A stretch of 64,000 bases of DNA from Bacteroidota bacterium (GCA_029560415.1 JAKQKY010000362.1:1-64000); one strand, 5' to 3'; shown: positions 1 through 10,221, counted from the first letter of the stretch. The notes: generated from the sequence alone by a model not told the origin. Translations and numbers: made by a program.

Positions 1-494
1 ACTGCCATGCGGGATACGAGGTATGGATCTTCGCTCTGGTATTCAAAATTCCTTCCGTTAAGCGCAGTACGGATGATGTTAATGCCGGGTCCGAGAATTA
101 CATTCTTACCCCGGTAAGCGGCTTCACTTCCTAATACAGAACCGAAAGCATATCCTAGTTGCGGATTCCACGTAGCGGCCAGGCATACGCCGGTTGGCAG
201 GTACGTAGATGAGTCGGGGATGTTATTATCCAGGTTCCAGTCGCGGCCATGTTCGGGCCTTACACCGTGTGGTCCATCGGAGGTAATCATTTCGGGTATA
301 CCCAACCGTGGTACGCCGCCTGAAGTGAATGAAGATGAAGCATGGATCATGTTCACTTTCTCATCCAGTGTAAGTTTGCTGATTAAAGCATTTATCCTGG
401 CTGTTGTGTCGAATGCTGTTTGTGCAGATGCGGTCATGCAGGCCGACAGCGAAAGCATCGACAGCCATTTTTTTGCTCGTAGTTTATGGGTCAT
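1..494 (-). CDS. Glycoside hydrolase family 3 beta-glucosidase, N-terminal part (cut by window edge)
   Basis: The 5' end of a leftward gene that runs off the left edge; about 164 codons are visible. A signal peptide ends near ACMTASAQ. The mature start has the family 3 signature: KLTLDEKV, then a GGVPRLGIP stretch, SDGPHGVR and GPGINIIRTALNGRNFE followed by SEDPYL, which is the start of the (beta/alpha)8 domain of GH3 exo-glucosidases. The nucleophile Asp region and the C-terminal domains lie outside the window. The ATG follows the stop codon of the GH5 gene after one base, so the two are co-transcribed. In this context it most likely removes glucose from beta-1,3-gluco-oligosaccharides in the periplasm. 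The family is certain from the sequence; the substrate is inferred from the neighbours. Confidence 0.93.
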   Translation of the reverse strand, partial: MTHKLRAKKWLSMLSLSACMTASAQTAFDTTARINALISKLTLDEKVNMIHASSSFTSGGVPRLGIPEMITSDGPHGVRPEHGRDWNLDNNIPDSSTYLPTGVCLAATWNPQLGYAFGSVLGSEAAYRGKNVILGPGINIIRTALNGRNFEYQSEDPYLVSRMA

Positions 495-495
495 A

Positions 496-2286
496 TCAAT
501 TGATTGATTCTTTTAAATTGATCATTGCGGTATTATCAGTTGGAATGAATTGAAAATAGTTCAGGTTGAAACCACCCTTCACAGCCATCACACGTACCCG
601 GTTCATTCCGGCGTTAAGCTTAACCGATTTCATAGTACTGGTTTGCCAGGTGTTAAAACTGCCAGTAGCCGGTAACGTGAGTTTTGTTTCAGTAGCTGAT
701 CCGTTCACAAATAATTGGAGTTCCCCGGTTGCAGACTGGCTTGCGCTGCGGATATGTAAGTCGTAAGTAGAAGCCTTGTCAGTATATAATGTGTATTGAA
801 GCCATTCTCCATCTACTATCCAGCCAACCTGGAAACCATTGCTGAGGCTGTCGGTACAGGTTTCAATGTCTACGCCATCATTTCGGTAATGCCCGCCTTC
901 ATTCCATTTAGTGCGTGTACCGGCAGAAACCCAGTATTCTGCAGAGTCCGCATCATGGTAAGCCATGCCGCTTCTGCCCAGGTCATAATCTGATGCAAAA
1001 AGGGTAGGGGTAACATTGATTTTATTCGGTTGAAATGATAAACATTCATCGTTCGTTACCTGCCTTGTCATGGCATCAATTACTTCCCTTCGTACGATAT
1101 TATTGGCGATGTTTGTATTGCGTGCAAATTCCATCAGGCTTTTGAAGGCCGATTCTTCGGATGGTTTTTGCGTTTGCCCGTTCCAGTAAGCAATAATATC
1201 TTTGAATCCCTGGTTTACCGGCACCTGTAGCAGGTTGTTCTTCCCCGATTTTTTCAGGGGCCACATATTCCACCCGATCTTGTTTTCTTCCATTAACCTG
1301 ATGACCGAAGTGAACCAGGTGTTTGAATTTTCGCCGGTTTCGCCAAGCCACACAGGAACATTGTAAGTTGACCGGTTCTGCAATACCTGCTGAATGGATT
1401 CGGTGGTATTATAGTTCCAGTATTTGTGAAAGCTGAGTACGGTGTTTTTATCCCATAATGGAAAAACACCCTGGTAATTGTTTCCCCAACAATTGCCTTC
1501 TATGATGATGATATGCTTTTTGTCTTTTTTTCGGATGGCCTTGCTGATGTCGACCATTAATTTGCGAAGGGGGATGTTTAATTTTTCTGCACATCCGTTC
1601 CTGTCGCTTTCATTTTCAAAACCCCAGTTGGGTTCATTGATGATATCATAGGCCCCTATCCATTGTTCGTTGGCGTATCGTTCGGCCAGTTTACTCCAGA
1701 GCGCTATTAGTTTTTGTTGATTGGCTTCTGATTGCCAGAGTGATTTTTTGCTTGCATCCCGGTCCGATATGGCATTATCGTTGCCTTGTCCGCCTGGTGC
1801 TGCATGCATGTCAAGTATAAGGTAAATGCGGTTGGCTTTGCACCAGCTTAGCAGGCTATCGGTCATGGTAAAGCCCTTGGTGAGCCAGGTATTTTTGCCT
1901 GCTGTTTTTTCGTTTTCTACCGGTAACGTGTAGAGGTTGTAATGCATGGGTAGTCGAACCGAGTTGAACCCCCAGGCTGCCAGGGAATCAATATCTCTTT
2001 TCGTACAATGATTGTTCAGCCATGCTTCATAGAATTTTTCTGTATTGTTTTCGCCGATAAGCGTTGTGATCTTTTGCCTGATCTCCTGTTGGCTGCCCGC
2101 AACATCACTTACATTAAGCATATAGGGCTCCTGTAACATCCAGCCGCCAAGTCCAACACCCCTCAGTATTACTTCTCCTTTGTCGTTGATAATCTTCTTG
2201 CCATCAGTCCTCAGGTATCCCTGGGCGTTAGCATGGAAATTTATCCCGCAGAAAATGTATAGAAGGATTATCCTGGTGATAGACAT
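496..2286 (-). CDS. Secreted glycoside hydrolase family 5 glucanase with C-terminal CBM6
   Basis: A 596-residue exported enzyme. The signal peptide ends at about residue 21 (HANAQ). The GH5 barrel spans about 25-390: RGVGLGGWM near 42-50, general acid/base Glu218 in INEPNW, and nucleophile Glu316 in WLGETGE. Residues about 455-585 form a beta-sandwich like carbohydrate-binding module 6 (YHDAD, DGVDIE, VGWIVDGEWLQYT, FNLNYFQF). The GLGGWM start resembles exo-beta-1,3-glucanase-type GH5 enzymes, but the subfamily cannot be fixed by eye. It sits between GH16 and GH3 in the same leftward operon, so beta-glucan oligosaccharide hydrolysis is the likely job. CBM6 often binds beta-1,3-glucan or xylan, and here the former fits the context. 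Confidence 0.92.
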   Translation of the reverse strand: MSITRIILLYIFCGINFHANAQGYLRTDGKKIINDKGEVILRGVGLGGWMLQEPYMLNVSDVAGSQQEIRQKITTLIGENNTEKFYEAWLNNHCTKRDIDSLAAWGFNSVRLPMHYNLYTLPVENEKTAGKNTWLTKGFTMTDSLLSWCKANRIYLILDMHAAPGGQGNDNAISDRDASKKSLWQSEANQQKLIALWSKLAERYANEQWIGAYDIINEPNWGFENESDRNGCAEKLNIPLRKLMVDISKAIRKKDKKHIIIIEGNCWGNNYQGVFPLWDKNTVLSFHKYWNYNTTESIQQVLQNRSTYNVPVWLGETGENSNTWFTSVIRLMEENKIGWNMWPLKKSGKNNLLQVPVNQGFKDIIAYWNGQTQKPSEESAFKSLMEFARNTNIANNIVRREVIDAMTRQVTNDECLSFQPNKINVTPTLFASDYDLGRSGMAYHDADSAEYWVSAGTRTKWNEGGHYRNDGVDIETCTDSLSNGFQVGWIVDGEWLQYTLYTDKASTYDLHIRSASQSATGELQLFVNGSATETKLTLPATGSFNTWQTSTMKSVKLNAGMNRVRVMAVKGGFNLNYFQFIPTDNTAMINLKESIN

Positions 2287-2397
2287 ATGCTTTTGTTTAA
2301 GCGTTGGTTGTCTGAAAAAGAGCGGATGAAATATACTATCGCAGCATATTTCATCACGCTGTATGTAATAACTGTTTGCAGGGGTATGCCAGGCCGA

Positions 2398-3261
2398 TTA
2401 TTGTTCTATCATTTTATATACGCGTACATAATCGATGACCATGGCCGCAGGGAAAATGGTATCGTCTACTCCCTGTGCGCCTCCCCAGTTTCCACCAACG
2501 GCTACGTTTAGCAGCAGGTGAAACCTTTTGTCGAAAGGCCAGGTGGCAGAACCTTTTCCATCATTGGTGAAAGTGAATACAATCACGTCGTCATAATATC
2601 CTCTCACGGCATAAGGGGTCCAGTCTACCCGGTAGGTATGAAAATCCGACATGGCCGTTGGAATATTCCTGATCGCTGTCTTTTGTGTATTGTTGGTCCA
2701 GTTATATGCACTGGTATGTACGCTGAAATGAACATTGCCCGGATCGTAACCTACATGTTCCATGATGTCTATTTCTCCTGATGCAGGCCAGTTACCATAT
2801 GCAAAATCGGTAGGCAACATCCAGATGGCAGGCCAGGAGCCTCTTCCAGAAGGTAGTTTGGCTTTTACTTCCACACGGCCATAGAGGAAATCGCCGGTAT
2901 TCTTCGACAATAGCCTCGCCGACGAGTATTCCTTACCGTTAAGTGGTTCTTTCCTGGCTGTGATAGTGAGTTTACCGGCATCAATACTAGAATTGGTCAG
3001 CAGGTTACTGTAATATTGCAATTCGTTATTTCCCCATCCGCTGCCGCCTATATCATAGGTCCACTTGGCAGGATCAGGTGCGCCATTCACATCAAATTCA
3101 TCAGCAAAAACAGGAGTTGTTTCAAAGGCCCAGTTCTTATCCACAGGAGCCGTTACAACTGGTATTACTACACTTCCTCCGCCGCCATCATCAGATGATT
3201 TGCTGCATGACATCAGTATAGCGAGGCTGCCAATCGCAATGCAAGATAATATTGCTTTCAT
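2398..3261 (-). CDS. Lipoprotein glycoside hydrolase family 16, laminarinase-like (endo-beta-1,3-glucanase)
   Basis: 287 residues with a lipoprotein signal; the lipobox Cys is residue 19 (LMSCS), followed by a Ser/Asp/Gly-rich linker that would tether the enzyme to the outer membrane. The GH16 jelly roll runs from about 47 to the end. The catalytic signature ExDxxE is present as EIDIME, with nucleophile Glu163, assisting Asp165 and acid/base Glu168. Flanking motifs WGNNELQYY and RGSWPAIWMLP are typical of bacterial laminarinases rather than agarases or carrageenases. Length is normal for a single-domain enzyme. As the only clear endo-enzyme of the locus it probably makes the first cut in laminarin or a similar beta-1,3-glucan at the cell surface. 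Activity on mixed-linkage glucan cannot be excluded. Confidence 0.94.
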   Translation of the reverse strand: MKAILSCIAIGSLAILMSCSKSSDDGGGGSVVIPVVTAPVDKNWAFETTPVFADEFDVNGAPDPAKWTYDIGGSGWGNNELQYYSNLLTNSSIDAGKLTITARKEPLNGKEYSSARLLSKNTGDFLYGRVEVKAKLPSGRGSWPAIWMLPTDFAYGNWPASGEIDIMEHVGYDPGNVHFSVHTSAYNWTNNTQKTAIRNIPTAMSDFHTYRVDWTPYAVRGYYDDVIVFTFTNDGKGSATWPFDKRFHLLLNVAVGGNWGGAQGVDDTIFPAAMVIDYVRVYKMIEQ

Positions 3262-3348
3262 ACAAGTAATTTTAAGAAGCAGTTCATTGAAACAATGAAC
3301 TGCTGTATTGATTAACCGTACACATGAAAAACACTCTTTCGTAATTGC

Positions 3349-4302
3349 TTACAAAGATTTTAATTTCAGATACCAGGCATTGCCGGTTTCTGTACCCTGA
3401 GCCCTTAACAATAAGTATGTAGGCGTGATTTCTAAAATTTCATATTCTTTCAGCAAAGAACCATAGCCGATATACGTATTCACACCGGCCAACATGATGC
3501 TTGTTTCTGTAGTACTATAATTTCCGGGATCTGTTGGAACAACAGGAGCGCCTGAAGTTGCCCTCACAAATGAAAAGTTGGAAGTGCCACCAGCATAACC
3601 ATAACAGGCTTCGCCGCCAGCACCAGGAATGCCTGGAAGGGTAGTTAAAGCACCTGTTTTGGTGAATGCTCCGTCAGGTGAAGCTACCTGCAGCGTGTAT
3701 GCGTTAGATGAAGCTACTTTGGTGAAAGTGAAAGTGGCTGTATAGAAACAATTGCAGCAAGCTACTTTTTCATTGATGGAAGCAGACCACCATTGGGGCC
3801 TGATTGAACCAACTTCCCAAGGACCTACACCAAAATGGCCCGGTACACTTTTATCTACTACCCATGTTTTAGATGCATCATTTGTGAGGTTTGTGACGAT
3901 CACCGGGTCTGCGGTAAAATCACTTCTTACGGTTACATCTTTCGTAGTACTGCTTGATGTGCCCCCCTTGCCATATACAACAGCTGTTATGGTATATGTA
4001 TGTAATCCTTCTGTACCGTAAGTAATGGTAGTTGAACCTGATGGTAAATATTTCAGGTCCAGGTCATTGGAAATATCATAATCGATCTTGTAACCAAGCG
4101 CATTGTCTGCTGAAATAGTAACTTTTACTTTGCCTGAGCCATCTCCATTTGGGTGCGATGCATCCTGTCCAACGACTTCAGTATTGACAACAATATTACT
4201 TGGTTCCTTTAGGTCACCAATAGAGTAGTCTGTTTTTTTGCAACCATTGATCATCACGAGGATGACAACCATGCTGAATAGATTTTTTAAAATATTTTTC
4301 AT
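3349..4302 (-). CDS. PKD-like surface lipoprotein of the glucan locus (probable glycan-binding protein)
   Basis: 317 residues. The lipoprotein signal has its Cys in INGCKK near residue 21. The N-terminal half (about 30-130) looks like one PKD/Ig-type domain (YDISNDLDL, GLHTYTITAVVYG). The C-terminal half (about 140-317) is a Trp- and Gly-rich region beginning NDASKTWVVDK and containing an unusual CCNC cluster. No catalytic motif is visible. The gene lies 10 bp after another PKD-like lipoprotein, directly downstream of susCD, where surface glycan-binding proteins (SusE/F-position proteins) are normally found. Binding of beta-glucan is inferred from position. I do not recognise the C-terminal domain. 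Confidence 0.75.
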   Translation of the reverse strand: MKNILKNLFSMVVILVMINGCKKTDYSIGDLKEPSNIVVNTEVVGQDASHPNGDGSGKVKVTISADNALGYKIDYDISNDLDLKYLPSGSTTITYGTEGLHTYTITAVVYGKGGTSSSTTKDVTVRSDFTADPVIVTNLTNDASKTWVVDKSVPGHFGVGPWEVGSIRPQWWSASINEKVACCNCFYTATFTFTKVASSNAYTLQVASPDGAFTKTGALTTLPGIPGAGGEACYGYAGGTSNFSFVRATSGAPVVPTDPGNYSTTETSIMLAGVNTYIGYGSLLKEYEILEITPTYLLLRAQGTETGNAWYLKLKSL

Positions 4303-4312
4303 GTTTTTGTTT

Positions 4313-5404
4313 TTAATTAGTGATTCTGATATTGTCTACATAGATGATCTCGCCGGTTCCTTGGGCTACATCGTTGAACCTGAAAACAAGTTGATTAAAC
4401 CTTGCAGTGGAGGGAATAGCTGGAATGGTACTGAAATCGAATACCAGTTCTTCCCATGCACCTGAAGTAGTGATTGGAACTTTTATTACGCCAACACCAT
4501 TAGGAGTTGCGCCAGTACCAGCTACAGCAGCTTCCAGTTCTACATTCAGGCTTTTGCCGATATTGACCGGATCAGGATTGTATACCAGGATTTTCACTTT
4601 ATTACCATGGGCAAAATTGATAGGGATGTTTAGTGGGCTATATGTGCCACTCCAAACTTCTGCACCGTTTGTTTTTTCATACTTGCCAACTTTGCTGCTG
4701 GTGTTGGTACCGCCGGGAAACGGATTGGCCACGGTACTGAAATTTACATTTCCAAACGTACCGAAGAAATAATCCATAGTGGCGGTTTCAAAAGTCAGCG
4801 GAAATCCAAACAGGGTTTTAATAAGCTGTGTAGTAGCAGCTCCGCCGCTTAAAGCAACCACTTTCAGATCGTATGGGCCACCTGCAGGATAAACATGCGG
4901 AGGCAATGTTCCGTCGATTGCCAGGGGAGTGCCGGTTTCATTGGCCACGTCGCCATAGTACACTAAAAATGAATGAGCATACAAGGCTTTAGCCTTAACC
5001 TGCATATCACTCTGGATTTCTATTTCCAGGTTTTCCGGAGCCCTATACGTTACCGTTAGTGGGTAATCGGCTGTTGTACTTTTACCCGCAATGTCGTAAC
5101 CCGTAATGGTAACAGTATAACTTCCTTCGGGATATGCATGGATGGCATAGGTGCCGTTTAAGATTGTGTCTGCTGATTCCCCGGTGCTTTCGCCAAAATT
5201 TATAACAAACTGTGTAAAGCCTTGTCCAAATGGGGTAATCTTAACCTTGCCGGAATTGTCGTTGCTGATGTCGAATATGTTCGTAAGATTCGCAGAATTG
5301 GCTGAGTTAACAAAAGACAGGTCATCATCAATGCCATCTTTTGAACAACTACTTGCAAACACCGCCAGGGATATGATGCTGAAAATGATTGATAATTTCT
5401 TCAT
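4313..5404 (-). CDS. SusE-position surface lipoprotein with PKD-like domains and a C-terminal jelly roll
   Basis: 363 residues. The lipobox is ASSCSK near residue 20. Residues about 35-120 resemble a PKD domain (SGKVKITP, EGSYTVTITGYD); a second Ig-like segment follows at about 120-195. The C-terminal region, about 200-363, has the look of a CBM4/9-type jelly roll (LTFETATMDYFFG, KTNGAEVWSG, WEELVFDFS, IIYVDNIRI). This layout, PKD-like domains plus a carbohydrate-binding jelly roll just after susD, matches known surface glycan-binding proteins of laminarin loci. No catalytic residues are apparent. It is the third gene of the operon, 18 bp after susD. The exact glycan target is inferred. Confidence 0.8.
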   Translation of the reverse strand: MKKLSIIFSIISLAVFASSCSKDGIDDDLSFVNSANSANLTNIFDISNDNSGKVKITPFGQGFTQFVINFGESTGESADTILNGTYAIHAYPEGSYTVTITGYDIAGKSTTADYPLTVTYRAPENLEIEIQSDMQVKAKALYAHSFLVYYGDVANETGTPLAIDGTLPPHVYPAGGPYDLKVVALSGGAATTQLIKTLFGFPLTFETATMDYFFGTFGNVNFSTVANPFPGGTNTSSKVGKYEKTNGAEVWSGTYSPLNIPINFAHGNKVKILVYNPDPVNIGKSLNVELEAAVAGTGATPNGVGVIKVPITTSGAWEELVFDFSTIPAIPSTARFNQLVFRFNDVAQGTGEIIYVDNIRITN

Positions 5405-5422
5405 GATTTTATTTTAATTAAA

Positions 5423-6937
5423 TTAATAACCTGGGTTTTGAACCAATTGAGTGCCTTGTAATTCATTGTTAGGAATCGGGAAGATCTCATTTTTTCCTGC
5501 TACGAATCCGCGACCGGCCAATACTGTAGCAGCGTCGCCCCAACGTACGAGGTCAAAGAAACGATGTCCTTCACCAGCCAGTTCATACCTGCGTTCTGTT
5601 TTGATAGCAGCCAATGTAACTGGTATCGATGGTAAACCAACCCTTGCTCTTACAGCATCCAGTAAGGCTTGCGCCCTGGTGCCTGTTCCGCCCAATGCTT
5701 CAGCTTCCATCAGGTAAGTATCTGCCAAACGAATCACATAAGTATTCTGTTGAAAATTGAGTTCAAATGCACCGCCACCTGTTCTAACATCACCGGCTCT
5801 TGGCATAAATTTATTCAGGAAGTAACCTGTATTCTGGTAACCTTCGATATAAGTTGCCTGGCTGGCTGCAACCAGGGCTTTCATGTCAAATACAGTGGCG
5901 CTAAACCTTGGATCTGTTTTCATGAAATCATAAAACTCCTGGGTGAATACATTGAAACTCCAGCCAGAAGGAAGATCTGGTGCAGTAGAGCCTAACGGCC
6001 TCGCATAACTCCTGATACCCACCATTTGGTTTACGGTATTGCCTTCATCCCTTGAACTGCCCCACCAACCCCAATCGGAGTTACCTGCCTGGCTATGGCC
6101 TACTTCCAAAAGCGATTCTGCATTAAATTTATTGGCCACAACCCAGAGGTCGCTGAAATTTGTCAACAAGCGGTTGCCATATTGGTTAGGAGCACCTGGA
6201 GTAGCACCATTTACTTCAGCAAATTGTGCGGCGGCGAGGTCTTTCTTGTTTTCATACAGGTACACTTTACCAAGCAACGCCTGGGCGGCGCCTTTCGTGA
6301 AACGGCCGGCTTCTTCTAATGGATCTACTGAAGTAGGTAATACAGCGATGGCTTCTGTAAGATCTTTTTCAACCTGCGCATATACGGCCTCGGGAGTTGC
6401 CTGTTTAACGTCATAAATATTTGTAGATGTCAAAGGTTCCATGATCAATGGAACATTTTTGAACATCCTCACCAGGTTAAAATTGCAGAATGCACGCATT
6501 GCTTTTGTTTCTGCAATGAACCTTTCTTTTAGGGTTGCATCCATACTGGTATTTGGGATCTTAGACAATAAGGTATTGCCCCTGAAGATTCCCTGGTAAT
6601 AATCATTCCAAAAACTTGGAGGCATTTTCAAAGCATTGAGTGTATAGTTTGAAAATCCCTGGATGCCATCACCATCTGTTGCATTTCCACCGCCTGCCAG
6701 CTGGTCGTCACACCCGGCGTTCATCATGGTTATCATGTTTTCAAATCCACCAGAGTTTTTGCGCATCACATCGTATACTCCTACCAATGCACCATAAGCC
6801 TGGTCAGCATCTGAATAATAATTGGCCGTAAGGAACTGGCCCTTTGGAGTAACGTCTACGAAAGATTTTTTGCATGACAGCAGCAATAGCATCAGTAAAC
6901 CCGATCCCATTAAACTGTTGATGAGTATTTTTTTCAT
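5423..6937 (-). CDS. SusD/RagB family nutrient-binding outer membrane lipoprotein
   Basis: 504 residues. The lipoprotein signal ends at Cys22 (LLLSCKK). The start FVDVTPKGQF and the early segment YYSDADQAYGALVGVYD are typical of SusD N-termini. The TPR-like helices include AFCNFNLVRMFKNVPL, FTKGAAQALLGKVYLYE and YVIRLADTYLMEAEAL. The conserved C-terminal block is KTERRYELAGEGHRFFDLVRWGD, followed by FPIPNNE. It forms the lid of the SusC pore and holds oligosaccharide for import. It follows susC by 72 bp in the same operon. The family assignment is certain; the beta-1,3-glucan ligand comes from the GH16/GH5/GH3 neighbours. Confidence 0.97.
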   Translation of the reverse strand: MKKILINSLMGSGLLMLLLLSCKKSFVDVTPKGQFLTANYYSDADQAYGALVGVYDVMRKNSGGFENMITMMNAGCDDQLAGGGNATDGDGIQGFSNYTLNALKMPPSFWNDYYQGIFRGNTLLSKIPNTSMDATLKERFIAETKAMRAFCNFNLVRMFKNVPLIMEPLTSTNIYDVKQATPEAVYAQVEKDLTEAIAVLPTSVDPLEEAGRFTKGAAQALLGKVYLYENKKDLAAAQFAEVNGATPGAPNQYGNRLLTNFSDLWVVANKFNAESLLEVGHSQAGNSDWGWWGSSRDEGNTVNQMVGIRSYARPLGSTAPDLPSGWSFNVFTQEFYDFMKTDPRFSATVFDMKALVAASQATYIEGYQNTGYFLNKFMPRAGDVRTGGGAFELNFQQNTYVIRLADTYLMEAEALGGTGTRAQALLDAVRARVGLPSIPVTLAAIKTERRYELAGEGHRFFDLVRWGDAATVLAGRGFVAGKNEIFPIPNNELQGTQLVQNPGY

Positions 6938-7009
6938 GTATTTAAATTTATTTGTTGATTATACGTAATTAAAACACTATTTGTTCATTAACTATAGAAT
7001 CTGTTTTCA

Positions 7010-10000
7010 TTAAAATTGTACCTGAACACCGGCAATGAAAGACCGGGCCTGTGGATAGTAACCTTTGTCAATTCCAAAAACACCTCCACCAATTTCTGGA
7101 TCATATCCTGTATATTTTGTCATGGTTGCCAGGTTCTCACCGGTTACGTATACACGCAGTCTTGTTAAACCGATTTTTTTCAGGAAATTATTGCTGTAAG
7201 TGTATCCCAACTGAACGATCTTAAGGCGGAAGTAATCACCTTTTTCCAGGTAGAAATCCGACATATTACCAAAGTTGCCGTTTTTGTCATCATTTGTTAA
7301 ACGTGGATAATCAGTTGAAGTGCCTTCACCAGTCCAGCGGCTAAGCGCCTTGGTCTGGTAGTTTGAATTGATAATGTCTAACCTGCGTAAACCCTGGAAA
7401 ATTTTATTACCTGTTGCGCCCTGTCCGAATACCATCAGGTCAAATCCTTTATAACCAACATTGATCGTGATACCAAAAGTGAGCTTTGGTATATTAGATC
7501 CCAGGAAGGTTTTATCCTTGCCGGTGATTTCGCCATCGCCATCCACATCTACCCAACGGAAATCACCTGGTCTTGCATTTGGTTGAATCAATCCATTGGC
7601 TTTATTGGTGTAAGCTGCTATCTCAGCTTCATTCTGGAAGATGCCTGCTGTCTGGTAACCGAAGAAAGAATTATATGACTCCCCAACTTTTGTCCTGGTT
7701 ACAGGTCCCATAGATTGGAAAGCCGCTTCTCCCTGGATATAATTTGTATCAGAATTTACATAGGTTACTTTATTTTTCAACGTAGCCATGTTGGCGTTTG
7801 CAGAAAAAGTAAATTGTCCGAATGTTTTTTGATAACCGAGTTCAAGTTCAAACCCACTGTTCTCCATGTTGGCGATATTGGCAACAGGTGATTCTGATAC
7901 ACCTACATAACCTGGAATAGGAACCGGGCGAAGGATACCAGTTGTTTTTTTCTTGTAAACATCCATGGTTAGCGTAAAGTTTCTGAACAGTTGGGCTTCG
8001 AGGCCAAAATTCGCCTGTGAAGTTTCCTCCCATTTCAGATCAGGATTATCAAGTGATGTTGGTGAATAACCAGTGGTGATGACGCCAGCATTACCAAGGC
8101 TGTAGTTAAATCCTCCGGCAACCCTTGAGAGGTATCCGAAATCACTAATGTTGTCGTTACCCACTTTACCATATCCACCTCTTATTTTCAGGTATTTTAC
8201 ATATTGTTTGATCGACCAGAAATCTTCTTTTGAAGCGATCCAGCCCAATGAAAATGAAGGGAAAGTACCGTATTTGTTATTCAATCCAAACCTGGAAGAA
8301 CCATCCCTGCGGATGATACCCGTAAATAAATATTTTTCGTTGTAGTTGTAATTTACACGCGAGAATAAAGAGGATAATTTATGATTGGTGAAATCATAAG
8401 AACCAGAGGTCCTGTTGGCCTGTGATATATCGAAATTAAAGGATGCATCCTGGTAATTGCTGATAGGCAGGTCAAATAAGGTTACAGAAGAACCACCTCC
8501 ATTATTATCTACATACGCACCCTGTCCAAATAAAATACTGAAATCATGGTTACCCATGGTCCTGCTATAAAGCAAGGTGTTTTCAATATTCCAGTTGAAG
8601 GTATTGTTGGTGCTTTTTCCAAAATTATTTTTCTGAACAGATACGGTTGGACTTAAATAGAACACAGGCGTAAATCCTTGTCCGCCCCAATATGCCAGTT
8701 TACCACCTACTGATGATTTCAGTTTGATGTGTTTATTTACGGCCACTTCCAAAAATGCATTTCCGATGATATCATCAGACCAGTTGTAACCGCCTAACCT
8801 TGTTAGTAAGTATGCTTTTGGATTGGTCATTTCCTGTCCAACAAGGGAAGAGATGCCATAAGGATTGCCATTAGCATCCCGGATAACTGGATTTGAATTA
8901 TAAGGAGCCCCATTTGCAAGACCCGGGTCTGTTTCTACAACCGGGGTTGTAGGATCCAGGTTAATGGCAGAACTTAAAGGGCCACCAAATTCGCTATTGG
9001 TATTGCCTAAGCCAACTGACTTTTGATGGGTATAACCGAGGGTCTGACCAAACGTAAATATTTTAGAAATTTTATGTGTAGAGTTTATGCGGAAACTCTT
9101 TTTAGCATAATTAGAGATCTCTTTCGACACAATACCTTCCTGGTCCTGGATGCCAAAAGAAAGGTAAAAAAGTGACCTTTCGTTACCACCACTTACACTA
9201 AGTTCATGCGAATAACGAAGGGCGTCATTACTGAAAATCTGCTTTTGCCAATCTGTGCCTTTACCCAATTTACTGATATCAGGAAACAGGACATTTCCGC
9301 CCCCGGCAGTAGCTTTTTCATTCATCAACGTTGCGTATTGAGTGGCATTCAACAAATCGAGCCTTTTGGCGGGAGCTGAAGTACCATAAAAACCATTGTA
9401 GCTGATGCTTATTTTACCAGCTTTACCTTTTTTAGTGGTAATTAATATAACGCCGGTTGCAGCCCTGGTACCATAGATAGCAGCAGAAGTTGCATCTTTC
9501 AATACTTCAATCGACTCAATATCAGATTGGTTCAGGTAACCTATAGCACCTGCATCCACCACCACGCCATCAATTACCCATAAAGGATCATTTCCACCAC
9601 CAAACGTAGTTACCCCACGAACCCTGATAGTAGAATTAGCTCCTGGCTGACCCGCATTAGCTGCTATGGTGACCCCTGAAACACGACCCTGCAGGGCCTG
9701 TTCAACGCGGCCATTGGGAACTTTTTCCAGGTCCCTGGCTCGTATGCTCGAAATGGCACCTGTATTTACACTCTTCTTTTGAGTGCCATACCCCACATTC
9801 ACCACCACTTCTTCAAGTGCTGTTGCGTTGGTTGCCATACTGATATTCACCGTTTCCGCAGCAGAAACCGTCTTTTCAACAGGATTCATTCCAGAATAAG
9901 TGAAGATCAATACCGCGGTGGAACCGGGGATCGTTAGAGAATAGTTACCAGCGTTGTCGGTAACTGTGGCAGTCTTAGTGCCTTTGACCGTTACTGAAAC

Positions 10001-10135
10001 ACCTGCAAGAGGGGCTTTCGTGTCCTGGCCTATTACCTGGCCCGACACCTTCTGATTTTGCCCAAAGCCCTGTGAGATACTCAGCAAAAAAAGGTAGGCA
10101 CAAAGAAATAGTGCTTTTTTCATTTTCATATGCAA
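7010..10135 (-). CDS. SusC/RagA family TonB-linked outer membrane transporter
   Basis: 1041 residues. A signal peptide (to about residue 25, GFGQ) is followed by a CarboxypepD_reg-like domain (VSGQVIGQDTKAPLAGVSV). The TonB-box/SusC signature comes next (EEVVVNVGYGTQ), then the plug domain with LWVIDGVVV and IESIEVLKDATSAAIYGTRAATGVI. The rest is the 22-strand barrel with SusC-type C-terminal sequence ending VQVQF. No N-terminal sigma-regulator-interaction (STN) domain is present, which fits control by the divergent one-component regulator rather than by an anti-sigma system. It is the first gene of the leftward operon and would import gluco-oligosaccharides with SusD. The start could also be the Met at codon 3 or 5. 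Confidence 0.97.
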   Translation of the reverse strand: MHMKMKKALFLCAYLFLLSISQGFGQNQKVSGQVIGQDTKAPLAGVSVTVKGTKTATVTDNAGNYSLTIPGSTAVLIFTYSGMNPVEKTVSAAETVNISMATNATALEEVVVNVGYGTQKKSVNTGAISSIRARDLEKVPNGRVEQALQGRVSGVTIAANAGQPGANSTIRVRGVTTFGGGNDPLWVIDGVVVDAGAIGYLNQSDIESIEVLKDATSAAIYGTRAATGVILITTKKGKAGKISISYNGFYGTSAPAKRLDLLNATQYATLMNEKATAGGGNVLFPDISKLGKGTDWQKQIFSNDALRYSHELSVSGGNERSLFYLSFGIQDQEGIVSKEISNYAKKSFRINSTHKISKIFTFGQTLGYTHQKSVGLGNTNSEFGGPLSSAINLDPTTPVVETDPGLANGAPYNSNPVIRDANGNPYGISSLVGQEMTNPKAYLLTRLGGYNWSDDIIGNAFLEVAVNKHIKLKSSVGGKLAYWGGQGFTPVFYLSPTVSVQKNNFGKSTNNTFNWNIENTLLYSRTMGNHDFSILFGQGAYVDNNGGGSSVTLFDLPISNYQDASFNFDISQANRTSGSYDFTNHKLSSLFSRVNYNYNEKYLFTGIIRRDGSSRFGLNNKYGTFPSFSLGWIASKEDFWSIKQYVKYLKIRGGYGKVGNDNISDFGYLSRVAGGFNYSLGNAGVITTGYSPTSLDNPDLKWEETSQANFGLEAQLFRNFTLTMDVYKKKTTGILRPVPIPGYVGVSESPVANIANMENSGFELELGYQKTFGQFTFSANANMATLKNKVTYVNSDTNYIQGEAAFQSMGPVTRTKVGESYNSFFGYQTAGIFQNEAEIAAYTNKANGLIQPNARPGDFRWVDVDGDGEITGKDKTFLGSNIPKLTFGITINVGYKGFDLMVFGQGATGNKIFQGLRRLDIINSNYQTKALSRWTGEGTSTDYPRLTNDDKNGNFGNMSDFYLEKGDYFRLKIVQLGYTYSNNFLKKIGLTRLRVYVTGENLATMTKYTGYDPEIGGGVFGIDKGYYPQARSFIAGVQVQF

Positions 10136-10221
10136 TCGTTTAGTTTGGTGATGGTAGTTAAAACAAGTTAATAATGGAAACTAAAGTTAAAGGCCACTTG
10201 CTCACGAACCTATTATAATAA